Assembly: GCA_016235025.1 (NCBI GenBank)
Contig: JACRMV010000006.1
Span: forward strand, 323,166 to 387,165
Length of the DNA: 64,000 nucleotides
DNA from: Rhodocyclales bacterium
GTDB lineage: Bacteria > Pseudomonadota > Gammaproteobacteria > Burkholderiales > Rhodocyclaceae
Reading direction: 5' to 3'
The position numbers and the translations under genes are program-made. Below are positions 44,274 to 54,277 of this stretch, one piece after another. The first letter of the stretch is position 1. Each line of letters begins with the position of its first letter. The notes below the pieces were generated by a model. The model was not told the origin of the DNA and did not search any database. It worked only from the letters and a program-made list of their open reading frames with translations.

Positions 44274-45956
44274 ATGTACCACTACGACGACTACGACCGC
44301 AGCATCGTTTCCGCCCGCGTCAAGCAATTCCGCGGCCAGACCGGGCGCTTTCTTGCCGGCAAACTGAGCGAAGACGAATTCCGTCCCCTGCGGCTGCAAA
44401 ACGGGCTCTACATCCAGCGTCACGGGCCGATGCTGCGCATCGCGATTCCGTACGGGCAACTTTCATCGGCACAGCTGCGCACGCTGGCCTCCATTGCCCG
44501 CGACTTTGACCGCGACGTCGGTCATTTCACGACACGGCAGAATATGCAATTGAACTGGGTCAAGCTGCCGGAAGTACCCGACATCCTCGAGCGGCTGGCC
44601 AATGCGGAAATGCACGCCATCCAGACCTCGGGCAACTGCATCCGCAACATCACCAGCGATCCGTTCTCGGGCGTTGCCGGTGACGAAATCGCCGACCCGC
44701 GGCCCTGGGCCGAGATTCTGCGGCAATGGTCGACCTTCCATCCCGAATTCGCCTACCTGCCGCGCAAGTTCAAGGTCGCCATCAGCGGCGCAACGGAAGA
44801 CCGGGCGGCGATTCAGGTACATGATCTGGGCCTGCAACTGGTGAAAAACGAGGCTGGCGAGCTCGGCTTTACGGTTTACGCCGGTGGCGGCCTCGGTCGC
44901 ACGCCGCTGATCGGACAAAAGATCCGCGACTTCCTGCCCTGGCAGCATCTGCTCACTTACAGCGAGGCGCTGGTACGCATCTATAACCGCTACGGCCGGC
45001 GCGACAACATGTACAAGGCGCGCATCAAGATCCTGGTCAAGGCGCTCGGCAGTGCGGAATTCGCACGTCAGGTGGAAGCAGAATGGGCATACCTGAAAGA
45101 CGGCCCGCAGACGCTGACCGCCGCCGAAGTCGAGCGCGTCGCCATGCAGTTCGCCCCGCCGCGCTATGCCCGCCTGGCCGCCGAAAACCTGACGCATCTT
45201 GTCGATCAACACGGAGAGAAGGCCTTTGCCCGCTGGGTCGAGCGCAACGTCAAACCGCACAAGGTGCCGGGTTACGCCGCCGTGACGCTCTCGCTGAAAC
45301 AACCGGGCCGCGCCCCGGGCGATGCCACCTCGGCACAAATGTACGCCGCCGCCGACCTGGCAGACCGCTTCAGCTTTGGCGAGATACGCGTGACGCATGA
45401 GCAGAACCTGGTGCTGGCCGATGTGGAACAACGTGAGCTGCACACGCTCTGGCAGCAGGCAAAAGCCGCCGGACTGGCCAGCGCCAACATCGGACTGCTG
45501 GCCGACATGATCGTCTGCCCCGGGGGCGACTTCTGCTCTCTGGCCAACGCCAAGTCCTTGCCAATTGCCGCCGCCGTCCAGGAACGCTTCGCCGACCTGG
45601 ATTACCTGTTCGACATCGGCAATCTCGCGCTCAACATTTCCGGCTGCATGAATTCCTGCGGCCATCACCATCTTGGCGCCATCGGCATTCTCGGCGTCGA
45701 CAAGCATGGCGAGGAGTGGTACCAGATCACGCTGGGCGGCACGCAAGGCAATGCGGCGCGCATCGGCGAGGTCATTGGCCGCTCGTTCGCGGCGGCGGAA
45801 GTGCCGGATGTGATCGAGCGCCTGGTCGCTGTCTATCTCAGCCATCGCCACGCAGGTGAGGAATTCAACGAAACCCTGGCCCGGATTGGGCTGGAGCCCT
45901 TCCGCGCGGCAGCCTACCGCAAAGATGCCGAAATTGGAGAACCGGCCTATGCCTGA
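44274..45956 (+). CDS. cysI: Assimilatory sulfite reductase hemoprotein (CysI type)
   Basis: This siroheme and [4Fe-4S] enzyme reduces sulfite to sulfide. The 560 residues show the ferredoxin-like half-domains (for example FTTRQNMQLNWVKLPEV and SGNCIRNITSDPFSG). The cluster ligands CPGGDFC (about 414-420) and GCMNSCGHHH (about 460-469) give the C-x5-C ... C-x3-C pattern. No cysJ flavoprotein gene follows, so electrons probably come from ferredoxin or another reductase. Nitrite reductase is an alternative reading, but the cys operon context favours sulfite. It overlaps the next gene by 8 bp. Confidence 0.93.
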   Translation: MYHYDDYDRSIVSARVKQFRGQTGRFLAGKLSEDEFRPLRLQNGLYIQRHGPMLRIAIPYGQLSSAQLRTLASIARDFDRDVGHFTTRQNMQLNWVKLPEVPDILERLANAEMHAIQTSGNCIRNITSDPFSGVAGDEIADPRPWAEILRQWSTFHPEFAYLPRKFKVAISGATEDRAAIQVHDLGLQLVKNEAGELGFTVYAGGGLGRTPLIGQKIRDFLPWQHLLTYSEALVRIYNRYGRRDNMYKARIKILVKALGSAEFARQVEAEWAYLKDGPQTLTAAEVERVAMQFAPPRYARLAAENLTHLVDQHGEKAFARWVERNVKPHKVPGYAAVTLSLKQPGRAPGDATSAQMYAAADLADRFSFGEIRVTHEQNLVLADVEQRELHTLWQQAKAAGLASANIGLLADMIVCPGGDFCSLANAKSLPIAAAVQERFADLDYLFDIGNLALNISGCMNSCGHHHLGAIGILGVDKHGEEWYQITLGGTQGNAARIGEVIGRSFAAAEVPDVIERLVAVYLSHRHAGEEFNETLARIGLEPFRAAAYRKDAEIGEPAYA

Positions 45957-46455
45957 GCAACTCATTCAGAACGGACGCCTCGTCGCCGATCGCTGGCAGC
46001 GCCTCGAGATGAGCGAAGATGCCGACCTCGGCGCGCTTTCCGCCGCTCCCATTTTGCTTCCCGCGTCGCTATGGTGCGCCCGGCGCGACCAATTGCTCGC
46101 CCGCACTGGCGAAATCGGCGTCTCGCTGGCGCCGGGTTTTCCGCTCGAAAGCCTCGCCGAGGATATCGGCCGCTTCTCGCTGATCGCCGTCGAGTTCCCG
46201 AAGTTTGCCGACGGCCGCGGCTATTCGACAGCCTCCCTGCTGCGCCAGCGCTACGGTTATCGCGGCGAGTTGCGTGCCGTTGGCGACGTCGGCCGTGATC
46301 AGATGTTTTACCTGCAGCGGGTCGGTTTCAATGCGTTCCTGATTCCCGAGGGACGGGATGCGGAAGATGCCCTGCAAGGCCTTACCGACTTTCCTGACAC
46401 TTATCAAGGCGCCGCCGATCAGCCACTGCCGCTGTTCCGCCGCCGTGCCGTATGA
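45949..46455 (+). CDS. DUF934 protein of the sulfate assimilation operon
   Basis: This 168-residue protein of unknown biochemical function is almost always found beside cysI and cysH in Beta- and Gammaproteobacteria. ATG 45949 (MPEQLIQNGRLVADRWQRL) overlaps the cysI stop by 8 bp. The core phrase IAVEFPKFADGRGYSTASLLRQRYGYRGELRAVGDV is the hallmark (shown in part: FADGRGYSTASLLRQRY). No signal or membrane segment is present. It may support sulfite reductase assembly or electron supply; that is conjecture. Confidence 0.9.
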   Translation: MPEQLIQNGRLVADRWQRLEMSEDADLGALSAAPILLPASLWCARRDQLLARTGEIGVSLAPGFPLESLAEDIGRFSLIAVEFPKFADGRGYSTASLLRQRYGYRGELRAVGDVGRDQMFYLQRVGFNAFLIPEGRDAEDALQGLTDFPDTYQGAADQPLPLFRRRAV

Positions 46456-46468
46456 TTGGTCGCCGAAC

Positions 46469-47230
46469 ATGACGCCCCGTACCCCTCCTGATCTCACCGC
46501 AGACCAACAGGCTGTCGTTGCGGCAAAAACCGTCGCCGCCACCGCCCTGCTGCACTCGGCTGCCCGCGACTACACTCCAATCGCCTTTGCCAACAGTCTC
46601 GGCGCCGAAGACATGGTGCTGACCGACATCATCTGGCGCGAGAATCTGGACATCGGGATTTTCTCTCTCGATACCGGTCGCCTGCCGGCTGAAACCTATG
46701 ATCTGATCACCCGCGCGGAAAAGCATTATGGCCGCCGCATCGAAATCATTTTTCCGCATCCGGATGAGGTCGAGACCTGCATCCGCCGCTACGGCATCAA
46801 CGGCTTTTACGACTCGATCGAAGCCCGCAAAGCCTGCTGCCACGCGCGCAAGGTAGCACCGCTGGAGCGCGCCCTGGCCGGCAAGCGCGCCTGGATCACC
46901 GGCCTGCGCGCGGCGCAGGCGACCACCCGCGAAGGGCTGGAGCCGATCGCGCCCGATCCCGTGCATGGCATCGCCAAGATCAGCCCGCTCGCCGACTGGA
47001 GCGAGGCCGAAGTCTGGGCTTACATCCACGCGCACGATGTGCCCTATAACGTGCTGCATGACCAGGGCTACCCCAGCATCGGCTGCGCGCCGTGCACGCG
47101 CGCCATCGCCCCTGGCGAAGACGTTCGCGCCGGACGCTGGTGGTGGGAAAATCCGGAAACCAAGGAGTGCGGCCTGCACATGGTTGATGGCCGCCTGCAA
47201 CGCATCAAGAAGGAAGGAACCGCCGCATGA
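46469..47230 (+). CDS. cysH: Assimilatory adenylylsulfate (APS) reductase CysH
   Basis: This enzyme reduces APS to sulfite. The 253 residues carry the paired [4Fe-4S] ligands CC (123-124, in KACCHARK) and CAPC (206-209), which mark APS rather than PAPS reductases. The catalytic Cys is in KECGLH (234) near the C-terminus. ATG 46469 is my choice; GTG 46445 is possible. It lies 13 bp after the DUF934 gene and overlaps cysD by 4 bp. The absence of cysC fits direct use of APS. Confidence 0.93.
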   Translation: MTPRTPPDLTADQQAVVAAKTVAATALLHSAARDYTPIAFANSLGAEDMVLTDIIWRENLDIGIFSLDTGRLPAETYDLITRAEKHYGRRIEIIFPHPDEVETCIRRYGINGFYDSIEARKACCHARKVAPLERALAGKRAWITGLRAAQATTREGLEPIAPDPVHGIAKISPLADWSEAEVWAYIHAHDVPYNVLHDQGYPSIGCAPCTRAIAPGEDVRAGRWWWENPETKECGLHMVDGRLQRIKKEGTAA

Positions 47231-48138
47231 GCGCAAAAGCTCACACTCTCTCCCACCTCGACTGGCTCGAGGCGGAATCGATCTACATCCTGCGCGAAGT
47301 CGCCGGCCAGTGCGCCAATCCTGCGCTGCTGTTTTCCGGCGGCAAGGATTCCATCGTGCTCTTGCGCTTGGCAGAAAAAGCCTTCCGTCCCGGCCGCTTT
47401 CCCTTCCCGCTGCTGAACATCGACACGGGTCACAACTATACCGAAGTGGTCGAATTCCGCGACCGGCGCGCCGACGAACTGGGTGAGCGCCTGATTGTGC
47501 GTTCGCTTGAAGACTCGATGCAACGCGGCACGATCGTGCTGAAATCGCCCGACGAACCGCGCAACAAGCATCAATCGGTAACCTTGCTCGAGGCCATTGA
47601 GGAATTCGGCTTCGATTGCTGCATCGGCGGCGCCCGGCGCGATGAAGAAAAGGCGCGCGCCAAGGAGCGCATCTTCTCCTTCCGCGACGAATTCGGCCAG
47701 TGGGATCCGAAGAACCAGCGTCCCGAGTTGTGGGATCTCTACAATGCCCGCGTACACAAGGGCGAGAACATCCGCGCCTTCCCGATCTCGAACTGGACCG
47801 AGTTGGACGTCTGGCAATACATCGATCGCGAACAACTTGAATTGCCTTCGATCTATTTTGCCCACCGTCGGCCGGTTATACGTCGCAATGGCCTGCTGCA
47901 ACCGGTTACGAATCTCACGCCAGCGGGAGCGAATGACGTCGTCGAGGACTTGCTGGTGCGCTTCCGGACTGTCGGCGATGTCACCTGCACGGCACCGGTC
48001 GAATCCGATGCCGATACCACCGCCAAGATAATTTTCGAGACGGCGGAAACGACGATTACCGAACGCGGGGCAACACGGCTGGACGACCAGACCTCGGAAG
48101 CCTCGATGGAACAACGCAAGAAGGAAGGATATTTCTGA
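47227..48138 (+). CDS. cysD: Sulfate adenylyltransferase subunit 2 (CysD)
   Basis: This is the catalytic subunit of ATP sulfurylase, which makes APS from sulfate and ATP. The 303 residues contain the PP-loop SGGKDSIVLLRLAEKAF, NIDTGHNYTEVVEFRDR, GGARRDEEKARAKERIFSFR and the C-terminal RRKKEGYF-like end (here EQRKKEGYF). Full length. The start overlaps cysH and the stop overlaps cysN by 1 bp, so production is coupled. Confidence 0.97.
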   Translation: MSAKAHTLSHLDWLEAESIYILREVAGQCANPALLFSGGKDSIVLLRLAEKAFRPGRFPFPLLNIDTGHNYTEVVEFRDRRADELGERLIVRSLEDSMQRGTIVLKSPDEPRNKHQSVTLLEAIEEFGFDCCIGGARRDEEKARAKERIFSFRDEFGQWDPKNQRPELWDLYNARVHKGENIRAFPISNWTELDVWQYIDREQLELPSIYFAHRRPVIRRNGLLQPVTNLTPAGANDVVEDLLVRFRTVGDVTCTAPVESDADTTAKIIFETAETTITERGATRLDDQTSEASMEQRKKEGYF

Positions 48139-49430
48139 TGAGTGCAGTTGAGAATTTGCCCGGATTCGAGCCGCCGGTGGATACCGGTTTGCTGCGCTTT
48201 CTGACCTGTGGCAGCGTCGATGATGGCAAAAGCACGCTCATTGGCCGCTTGCTGTACGACACCAAGACCATCCTCGCCGATACCTTGTCTGCCATCACGC
48301 GGACCTCGGAACGACGCGGCCTCGAGGCGGTCGATCTTTCCTTGCTCACCGACGGCTTGCAGGCCGAACGCGAACAGGGCATCACCATTGATGTCGCCTA
48401 TCGCTACTTCACTACCGGCACCCGCAAATATATCATTGCCGATGCACCGGGCCATGAGCAATACACCCGCAACATGGTCACTGCCGCCTCCACCGCGAAC
48501 CTTGCCATCATCCTGATCGATGCGCGCAAGGGAATTCTGACACAAACCCGCCGCCACTCTTATCTGGCGCATTTGATGGGGATTCCGCATATCGTCGTCG
48601 CCATCAACAAGATGGATCTGATCGGCTACGACCAGGCCGTGTTCGAGCGCATTCGTGCCGACTACCTGGCTTTTGCCAAGCAACTTGGGATCACTGATGT
48701 GATCTTCATTCCGCTGTCCGCATTGAACGGCGACATGGTGGTTGATCGTGGCGACGGCATGCCCTGGTACACCGGGCCGACTTTGCTCGACATTCTTGAA
48801 GCTGCGCCAACAGCGCATAGCGAATCCGATGAGCGCTTTCGCTTTCCGGTGCAGTTTGTCTGCCGTCCACAACGCGCCGACGATCCCGAACTGCACGATT
48901 TCCGTGGTTTCATGGGGCGGGTTGAATCAGGTTCGATCGGCATCGGTGATGAAGTGCTGGTGCTTCCTGCCGGCCGGAAAACCCGCGTCAAGGATATCCG
49001 GCTGCTGGATCAGTCCTTGCCGCAGGCCCTAGCTGAGCAATCGGTAACCTTGCTGCTTGAAGACGAGATCGACATTTCGCGCGGCGACATGATCGTGCGG
49101 CCCGAAGAGTCGGCGCTGGTGACACGGCAAATTGAAGCGATGGTGTGCTGGTTATCCGAAACCCCGCTCGATCCACAGCGCAAGTACCTGGTGCGTCAGA
49201 CAACGCGGGAAACCAGGGCCGCCATCTCAAGCATCGAGTTCTGTCTCGACATCAACACGCTTGAGCAAATGCAGACCAGTCACCTAAAAATGAACGACAT
49301 CGCCCGCATGTCGTTCCGCCTGGCTCAACCGTTGTGTGTCGATGCTTATACCCGGAACAGGGCGACTGGCGCCTTCATCGTGATCGATGAGTCTTCAAAC
49401 AATACTGTTGCCGCTGGAATGATCCTCTGA
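48138..49430 (+). CDS. cysN: Sulfate adenylyltransferase subunit 1 (CysN)
   Basis: This is the regulatory GTPase subunit of ATP sulfurylase. The 430 residues contain G1 GSVDDGKSTLIGRLLYDTK, the G3 region DAPGHEQYTRNMVTAAS, NKMD (G4), and the elongation-factor-like C-terminal barrels. No APS kinase (CysC) domain is fused, in agreement with the APS-type reductase upstream. It is the last gene of the operon, ended by a strong terminator at 49467-49497. Confidence 0.97.
   Translation: MSAVENLPGFEPPVDTGLLRFLTCGSVDDGKSTLIGRLLYDTKTILADTLSAITRTSERRGLEAVDLSLLTDGLQAEREQGITIDVAYRYFTTGTRKYIIADAPGHEQYTRNMVTAASTANLAIILIDARKGILTQTRRHSYLAHLMGIPHIVVAINKMDLIGYDQAVFERIRADYLAFAKQLGITDVIFIPLSALNGDMVVDRGDGMPWYTGPTLLDILEAAPTAHSESDERFRFPVQFVCRPQRADDPELHDFRGFMGRVESGSIGIGDEVLVLPAGRKTRVKDIRLLDQSLPQALAEQSVTLLLEDEIDISRGDMIVRPEESALVTRQIEAMVCWLSETPLDPQRKYLVRQTTRETRAAISSIEFCLDINTLEQMQTSHLKMNDIARMSFRLAQPLCVDAYTRNRATGAFIVIDESSNNTVAAGMIL
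49107..49130 (+). repeat. Possible dispersed-repeat copy inside cysN
   Basis: GAGT plus CGGCGCTGGTGACACGGCA, about three changes from the consensus including its lead. The encoded peptide ESALVTRQ is at a normal, unconserved position of CysN. It may be coincidence in this G+C-rich sequence. Confidence 0.35.
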
Positions 49431-49466
49431 CCCTGTATTGGCGATGCGGCAGCGGGCGTCATAAAT

Positions 49467-49497
49467 AAAAAAGCCAGGCACTGCCTGGCTTTTTTAT
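49467..49497. terminator. Bidirectional intrinsic terminator between cysN and rplQ
   Basis: A GCCAGGCA / TGCCTGGC stem with A-run on one side and T-run on the other (AAAAAGCCAGG ... CCTGGCTTTTTT) works in both directions. It separates the convergent cys operon and the end of the alpha ribosomal operon. Confidence 0.95.
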
Positions 49498-49512
49498 TTA
49501 CCTGCTGCAAGC

Positions 49513-49908
49513 TTATTCCACGCTTGCGCTATCAGCACCTTCACTGCCTGCCGGACGGTCAAGCAGTTCGACGAAGGCCATGGGAGCATTGTCGCCCACG
49601 CGGAAACCCATTTTCAGGATGCGCAGATAGCCGCCGTTCCGATTCGCGAAGCGCGGTCCCAACTCGTCGAACAGCTTGCCGACGATATCGCGATCACGCG
49701 TGCGGTCAAATGCCAGACGGCGATTGGCCAGGCTCGGCTTCTTGCCTAGGGTGATGAGCGGCTCAACCACACGACGCAATTCCTTGGCTTTTGGCAAGGT
49801 GGTCTTGATGGCCTCATGCCTGAGCAAGGAAACAGCCATGTTGCGCAACATGGCCAGTCGATGGGAAGATGTGCGATTGAGTTTTCGTAATCCGTTACCG
49901 TGACGCAT
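49513..49908 (-). CDS. rplQ: 50S ribosomal protein L17
   Basis: This is the large-subunit protein L17, last gene of the alpha operon. ATG 49908 gives 131 residues beginning [17 protein letters not shown], the conserved N-terminus; the 14 codons before it are not part of the family. The core [10 protein letters not shown] and MAFVELLDR are present. The C-terminus extends a few residues past the E. coli form ([11 protein letters not shown]). It lies about 100 bp after rpoA and ends at the bidirectional terminator. Confidence 0.97.
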   Translation of the reverse strand: MRHGNGLRKLNRTSSHRLAMLRNMAVSLLRHEAIKTTLPKAKELRRVVEPLITLGKKPSLANRRLAFDRTRDRDIVGKLFDELGPRFANRNGGYLRILKMGFRVGDNAPMAFVELLDRPAGSEGADSASVE

Positions 49909-50010
49909 GATTGTTACCTCGTTTTTACGGCTGCCGCACAAGGCAAACAACCGGTTAATGGTTATCGAGTTTTACAGCTGATGAAACCAGTTCAATGATG
50001 CAAATATTTC

Positions 50011-50991
50011 CTATCCAGCCAGACGCTCCAACCCTTCCGGTGGCCAACCATCCAGGCACATGCCCAGGGTCAGTCCGCGCGAAGCAAGGACCTCCTTGAT
50101 TTCATTGAGTGACTTGCGACCCAGATTGGGGGTCTTCAAAAGTTCAGTTTCCGTACGCTGAATCAAGTCGCCAATGTAATAAATGTTTTCTGCTTTAAGG
50201 CAGTTAGCCGAGCGAACGGTTAGCTCCAGATCGTCCACCGGACGCTCCAGTACCGGATCAACCGAAGATGCCTTGGGTGTTTCAGACGCTACGGGAACTC
50301 CCTCGAGATCAGCAAAAAATGACAGTTGTTCCATCAAAATTCGAGCGGCAGTGCGGATTGCCTCCTCTGCATTTTCAATGGCGCCATTGGTCTCGATATC
50401 AAGGATGAGCTTGTCAAGGTCGGTCCGCTTTTCCACACGAGCCGACTCGACAGCGTAGCTGACACGGCGCACCGGGCTAAATGAAGCATCAAGCATGATC
50501 TGGCCAATTGCCATATTCTCACGCGCGATCTGGCGTTGATTTGCCGGAATGTAGCCGCGACCCGACTCAATGCGAATCTGCATTTTCAGCTGGCCACCTG
50601 CTGCAATATTGGCAATAACGTGGTCAGGATTAACGATCTCGACATCGTGGCCGCATTCAATATCAGCTGCCGTCACTACCCCTTCGCCAGTCTTGCTCAA
50701 CGTCAATACAGCCTCGCGGCGATTGTGCATTTTGAATACAACGCCCTTGATATTCAAAAGAACATCAACAACATCCTCACGCACACCATCGAGGGTTGAA
50801 TACTCGTGCAGCACACCCTCGATTGAGACTTCCGTCGGAGCAACGCCTTCCATTGATGAAAGCAGAATCCGGCGCAACGCATTACCCAAGGTATGGCCAA
50901 AACCACGCTCAAATGGCTCCATGACCACTCGCGCATGGAGAGGTGAAAGCTGTTGAACATCAATACTGCGGGGTTTAAGAAGCGTGTGCAT
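50011..50991 (-). CDS. rpoA: RNA polymerase alpha subunit
   Basis: This is the alpha subunit of RNA polymerase, a dimerisation platform and activator contact. ATG 50991 gives 326 residues, the usual length. The N-terminal domain has [22 protein letters not shown], and the C-terminal domain has the DNA-binding helix-hairpin-helix [25 protein letters not shown]. The 18 codons upstream are not conserved. It lies 63 bp after rpsD within the alpha operon (rpsM-rpsK-rpsD-rpoA-rplQ). Confidence 0.98.
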   Translation of the reverse strand: MHTLLKPRSIDVQQLSPLHARVVMEPFERGFGHTLGNALRRILLSSMEGVAPTEVSIEGVLHEYSTLDGVREDVVDVLLNIKGVVFKMHNRREAVLTLSKTGEGVVTAADIECGHDVEIVNPDHVIANIAAGGQLKMQIRIESGRGYIPANQRQIARENMAIGQIMLDASFSPVRRVSYAVESARVEKRTDLDKLILDIETNGAIENAEEAIRTAARILMEQLSFFADLEGVPVASETPKASSVDPVLERPVDDLELTVRSANCLKAENIYYIGDLIQRTETELLKTPNLGRKSLNEIKEVLASRGLTLGMCLDGWPPEGLERLAG

Positions 50992-51054
50992 TTGTGCCTT
51001 CCTTCCAATGGGAAGCGCCTGGCGTCCACAGGACGCCAGGCGCAAAACTACTTT

Positions 51055-51684
51055 TTAACGCGAGTACAGTTCGACGACAAGGCCTTCGTTAATCGAGGGC
51101 GGCAAATCCTGGCGCGCCGGGTAAGACTTGAAGACGCCCCGACCATCCTTGATATCCACTTCCAGCCATTCCGGGAATCCACGCGCCTGCGCCGCATCCA
51201 GCGCAGCCTTGGTCCGAAGCTGGAGCTTGGTCTTGTCCAGCAGCTGGATGACATCCCCTGGCCGGCAGCAATACGAAGGAATATCTACTCGTATGCCATT
51301 TACCAGCACGCCATTGTGGCGAACAACCTGGCGCGCCTCGGCTCGCGAGATGCCGAAACCCATGCGGTAAGCAACGGTATCAAGGCGGCCTTCCAGCAAC
51401 TGCAACAGATTCTCGCCCGTAGCGCCTTTTTTGCGGTCAGCAACCGCAAAAACCTTACGGAACTGGCGCTCCAGGACTCCATATATGCGGCGAATTTTTT
51501 GTTTTTCGCGCAACTGAGTCCCATATCCAGAAAGCCGCTGACCGGACTTCTGTCCGTGCTGACCAGGCGCATAGGCACGGCGCTCTATAGAACATTTGTC
51601 AGTGAAGCATTTCTCACCCTTGAGAAAAAGCTTTTCGCCTTCGCGGCGACACTGGCGGCACTTGGCATCAAGATTGCGGGCCAT
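51055..51684 (-). CDS. rpsD: 30S ribosomal protein S4
   Basis: This small-subunit assembly protein nucleates 16S rRNA folding and, in enterics, represses translation of the alpha operon. The 209 residues begin [20 protein letters not shown] with zinc-type cysteines (C9, C12, C26 and others). The S4 RNA-binding domain [22 protein letters not shown] and the end VVELYSR are typical. It is 18 bp after rpsK. Autogenous control in this organism is inferred only. Confidence 0.98.
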   Translation of the reverse strand: MARNLDAKCRQCRREGEKLFLKGEKCFTDKCSIERRAYAPGQHGQKSGQRLSGYGTQLREKQKIRRIYGVLERQFRKVFAVADRKKGATGENLLQLLEGRLDTVAYRMGFGISRAEARQVVRHNGVLVNGIRVDIPSYCCRPGDVIQLLDKTKLQLRTKAALDAAQARGFPEWLEVDIKDGRGVFKSYPARQDLPPSINEGLVVELYSR

Positions 51685-51702
51685 GATGAGCGTATCCTTT
51701 GC

Positions 51703-52092
51703 TTAAATGCGACGGCGCTTGGGCGGCCGGCATCCGTTATGGGGAATGGGAGTAATGTCAGTAATGCTCGTGATCTTCATGCCCAAAGCATTAAGCGCCC
51801 GCACCGCGGACTCCCGGCCAGGGCCCGGCCCCTTGATGCGGACCTCAAGATTTTTTACGCCGCATTCAACAGCTGCCTTGCCAGCAGCCTCGGCAGCGAT
51901 CTGCGCAGCAAATGGGGTCGACTTACGCGAACCCTTGAAGCCAGCACCACCCGATGTTGCCCATGAGAGGGCATTCCCCTGACGGTCGGTAATTGTAATA
52001 ATCGTATTATTGAAAGAGGCGTGCACATGCGCAATGCCTTCCGCGACATTTTTCTTAACTTTTTTCCGAACTTTGGTTGCAGTCTTGGCCAT
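51703..52092 (-). CDS. rpsK: 30S ribosomal protein S11
   Basis: This is the platform protein of the small subunit, near the E site. The 129 residues contain the typical [43 protein letters not shown] and the end [16 protein letters not shown]. Full length. It is 15 bp after rpsM in the alpha operon, with gene order as in most bacteria. Confidence 0.98.
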   Translation of the reverse strand: MAKTATKVRKKVKKNVAEGIAHVHASFNNTIITITDRQGNALSWATSGGAGFKGSRKSTPFAAQIAAEAAGKAAVECGVKNLEVRIKGPGPGRESAVRALNALGMKITSITDITPIPHNGCRPPKRRRI

Positions 52093-52107
52093 TTAATAGA
52101 TTCCCGG

Positions 52108-52473
52108 TTACTTCTTGGCTGCAGCAATTGACTTACGCGGCCCCTTGCGGGTTCGCGCATTTGTGCGGGTACGCTGACCACGCAATGGCAAGCCGCGACG
52201 ATGGCGCACGCCACGATAACAGCCCAGATCCATGAGGCGCTTGATGCTCATCGTGACTTCACGACGCAAGTCACCTTCGACAGTGATTTTGCCAATCTCG
52301 TCACGCAAACGATCCATCTCGCTGTCGGTTAGCTCCTTAACCTTGGTCGAGCGCTTTACGCCAACCGCATCGCAAATCTTTTGCGCGCGAGTCCGGCCAA
52401 TACCGTAAATCGCAGTTAATGCGATTTCGGTGTGCTGATGATTTGGAATATTAACGCCTGCTATACGAGCCAT
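52108..52473 (-). CDS. rpsM: 30S ribosomal protein S13
   Basis: This is the head protein of the small subunit, contacting the P-site tRNA through its tail. The 121 residues begin [20 protein letters not shown] and end with the basic [22 protein letters not shown] tail. It is the first gene of the alpha operon. A well-formed promoter lies 68-96 bp upstream, at the rpmJ 3' end (52541-52569). Confidence 0.98.
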   Translation of the reverse strand: MARIAGVNIPNHQHTEIALTAIYGIGRTRAQKICDAVGVKRSTKVKELTDSEMDRLRDEIGKITVEGDLRREVTMSIKRLMDLGCYRGVRHRRGLPLRGQRTRTNARTRKGPRKSIAAAKK

Positions 52474-52540
52474 GTGCTTACCTGTTCGTCGCCATAAGAG
52501 TGTTTATTGGTTGGCTAGCCGATAAAACGGAAAGCCGCAT

Positions 52541-52569
52541 ATTATAACTGATGTGAATTACCTAATCAA
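52541..52569 (-). promoter_or_regulatory. Sigma-70 promoter of the alpha operon
   Basis: On the minus strand TTGATT (52564-52569) and a perfect TATAAT (52541-52546) are separated by exactly 17 bp. The -35 box overlaps the rpmJ stop codon. It would give a leader of about 60-65 nucleotides before rpsM, where S4-type control sites are placed in other bacteria. Confidence 0.8.
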
Positions 52570-52679
52570 CCCTGACGTTGCTTATGGCGCGGATCTGTAC
52601 AAATGATCCTAACCACACCTTTGCGCCTGATGACCTTGCAATTACGACAGATACGTTTGACCGAAGCCATAACTTTCAT
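52566..52679 (-). CDS. rpmJ: 50S ribosomal protein L36
   Basis: This 37-residue gene is easily missed because of its length. The frame reads [20 protein letters not shown] and ends [10 protein letters not shown], the full L36 sequence, with the zinc ligands C11, C14, C27 and H32 (CxxC...C...H). It lies between infA (28 bp) and rpsM, the standard secY-(infA)-rpmJ-rpsM order. The zinc-binding form suggests no need for a zinc-free paralogue here. Confidence 0.95.
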   Translation of the reverse strand: MKVMASVKRICRNCKVIRRKGVVRIICTDPRHKQRQG

Positions 52680-52706
52680 TTTAATTCCCCGAAGGTATTG
52701 CCAAAA

Positions 52707-52925
52707 TTATTTGGCACGAAACACAATGCGCCCCTTGGTAAGGTCATAAGGGGTCAACTGCACTGTAACCTTGTCCCCAGGCAGTATGCGTATGTAGTGC
52801 ATGCGCATCTTCCCGGAGATATGGCCTAGTAATACATGCCCATTTTCCAACTTGATACGAAATGTAGCGTTCGGGAGATTTTCAACAACTTCTCCCTGCA
52901 TCTCAATTACATCTTCTTTAGACAT
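52707..52925 (-). CDS. infA: Translation initiation factor IF-1
   Basis: This small OB-fold factor binds the A site during initiation. ATG 52925 gives 72 residues ([20 protein letters not shown]), the normal IF-1 length. A TTG one codon upstream overlaps the secY stop region and is less likely. The core [22 protein letters not shown] and the end RIVFRAK match the family. It sits between secY and rpmJ, as in many Betaproteobacteria. Confidence 0.97.
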   Translation of the reverse strand: MSKEDVIEMQGEVVENLPNATFRIKLENGHVLLGHISGKMRMHYIRILPGDKVTVQLTPYDLTKGRIVFRAK

Positions 52926-52928
52926 CAA

Positions 52929-54257
52929 TCACCGAACGGGAAGGCCCGCTCCTTTAAAGTTAGCCTTTTTAAGAAGACTTTCATACTGATGCGACATGAT
53001 GTACGCCTGCACTTGTGACATGAAGTCCATCGTCACAACAACAATAATCAAGAGGCTAGTACCCCCAAAATAAAACGGAACATTCCATTTAAGAATCAGA
53101 AACTCAGGCAGCAAGCAAACAATCGTGACATATGCGGCGCCAGCGAGAGTCAAGCGCGACAAAATTTTATCGATATACCGCGCAGTCTGGTCACCCGGCC
53201 TGATGCCAGGAACAAAAGCACCGCTTTTTTTCAGGTTGTCCGCGGTCTCTCTGGAATTGAAAACAAGAGCGGTATAGAAAAAACAGAAAAATATAATTGC
53301 GGCCGCATACAGCATTACATAAATGGGTTGACCAGGCGTCAGTGTTGAAGCAGCATCCTTCAGCCAGCGCAGGCTATCCCCGGTGCCAAACCAACCAGCA
53401 GCCGTTGCTGGAAAAAGAATAATCGAAGATGCAAATATTGGAGGAATGACGCCTGACATATTCAATTTGAGCGGCAAATGTGAACTTTGCCCGCCATAAA
53501 GCTTGTTGCCAACTTGTCGTTTGGCATAGTTGACCAATATCTTACGCTGGCCTCGCTCTACAAAGACTACAAACGCAGTTACCAGAATCACCAAAACACA
53601 AATAAACAAAGCTGACACAGGATGCATGGCGCCAGTGCGAACCAACTCAAACAATCCGCCCAATGCATTCGGCAGTCCAGCAGCGATGCCTGCGAAAATT
53701 ATTATCGAGATCCCATTGCCCAGACCACGCTCTGTAATTTGCTCGCCCAGCCACATTAAAAACATTGTTCCGGTGAGAAGTGTCATCACGCTGACAAACC
53801 GAAATAGGTAGCCAGGATCCAGCACCAGACCTGCCTGTGACTCCAAAGCAACCGCAATCCCCACCCCCTGAAAGAGGGCCAACACTACCGTTCCATAACG
53901 AGTGTACTGGGTAATTTTGCGGCGACCGGCCTCGCCTTCCTTCTTAAGCGCCTCCATCGAAGGAACAGCAATCGTCAACAACTGCATGATGATCGAAGAC
54001 GAAATGTAGGGCATTATCCCCAAGGCGAAGATAGTAAACCGGGATAATGCGCCGCCAGAAAAAAGGTTGAAGACACCGAGAATACCGCCTTGCTGCGACT
54101 GAAAAAGTTCTGCCAGCCGTACCGGATCTATGCCAGGCACCGGTACATGCGCCCCAATCCGATAGACCACGAGAGCCCCCAGCAAAAACCAGAGCCGGCT
54201 CCACAAATCACCGAACTTGCCACTTTTACCTTGAGCAGACGCTTTGGAATTTGCCAC
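52929..54257 (-). CDS. secY: Protein translocase subunit SecY
   Basis: This is the channel-forming subunit of the Sec translocon in the inner membrane. The 442 residues have ten membrane segments; signatures include the plug region [32 protein letters not shown] and the tail phrase [16 protein letters not shown]. Length and order are complete. It is 20 bp after rplO in the spc operon and 3 bp before infA. Confidence 0.98.
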   Translation of the reverse strand: MANSKASAQGKSGKFGDLWSRLWFLLGALVVYRIGAHVPVPGIDPVRLAELFQSQQGGILGVFNLFSGGALSRFTIFALGIMPYISSSIIMQLLTIAVPSMEALKKEGEAGRRKITQYTRYGTVVLALFQGVGIAVALESQAGLVLDPGYLFRFVSVMTLLTGTMFLMWLGEQITERGLGNGISIIIFAGIAAGLPNALGGLFELVRTGAMHPVSALFICVLVILVTAFVVFVERGQRKILVNYAKRQVGNKLYGGQSSHLPLKLNMSGVIPPIFASSIILFPATAAGWFGTGDSLRWLKDAASTLTPGQPIYVMLYAAAIIFFCFFYTALVFNSRETADNLKKSGAFVPGIRPGDQTARYIDKILSRLTLAGAAYVTIVCLLPEFLILKWNVPFYFGGTSLLIIVVVTMDFMSQVQAYIMSHQYESLLKKANFKGAGLPVR

Positions 54258-54277
54258 GAGAATATTCCGCCAACCTG

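Noticed and set aside
44463..45965. A 500-codon minus-strand frame over cysI.
   Set aside because: It is antisense to a clear sulfite reductase and encodes no recognisable protein.
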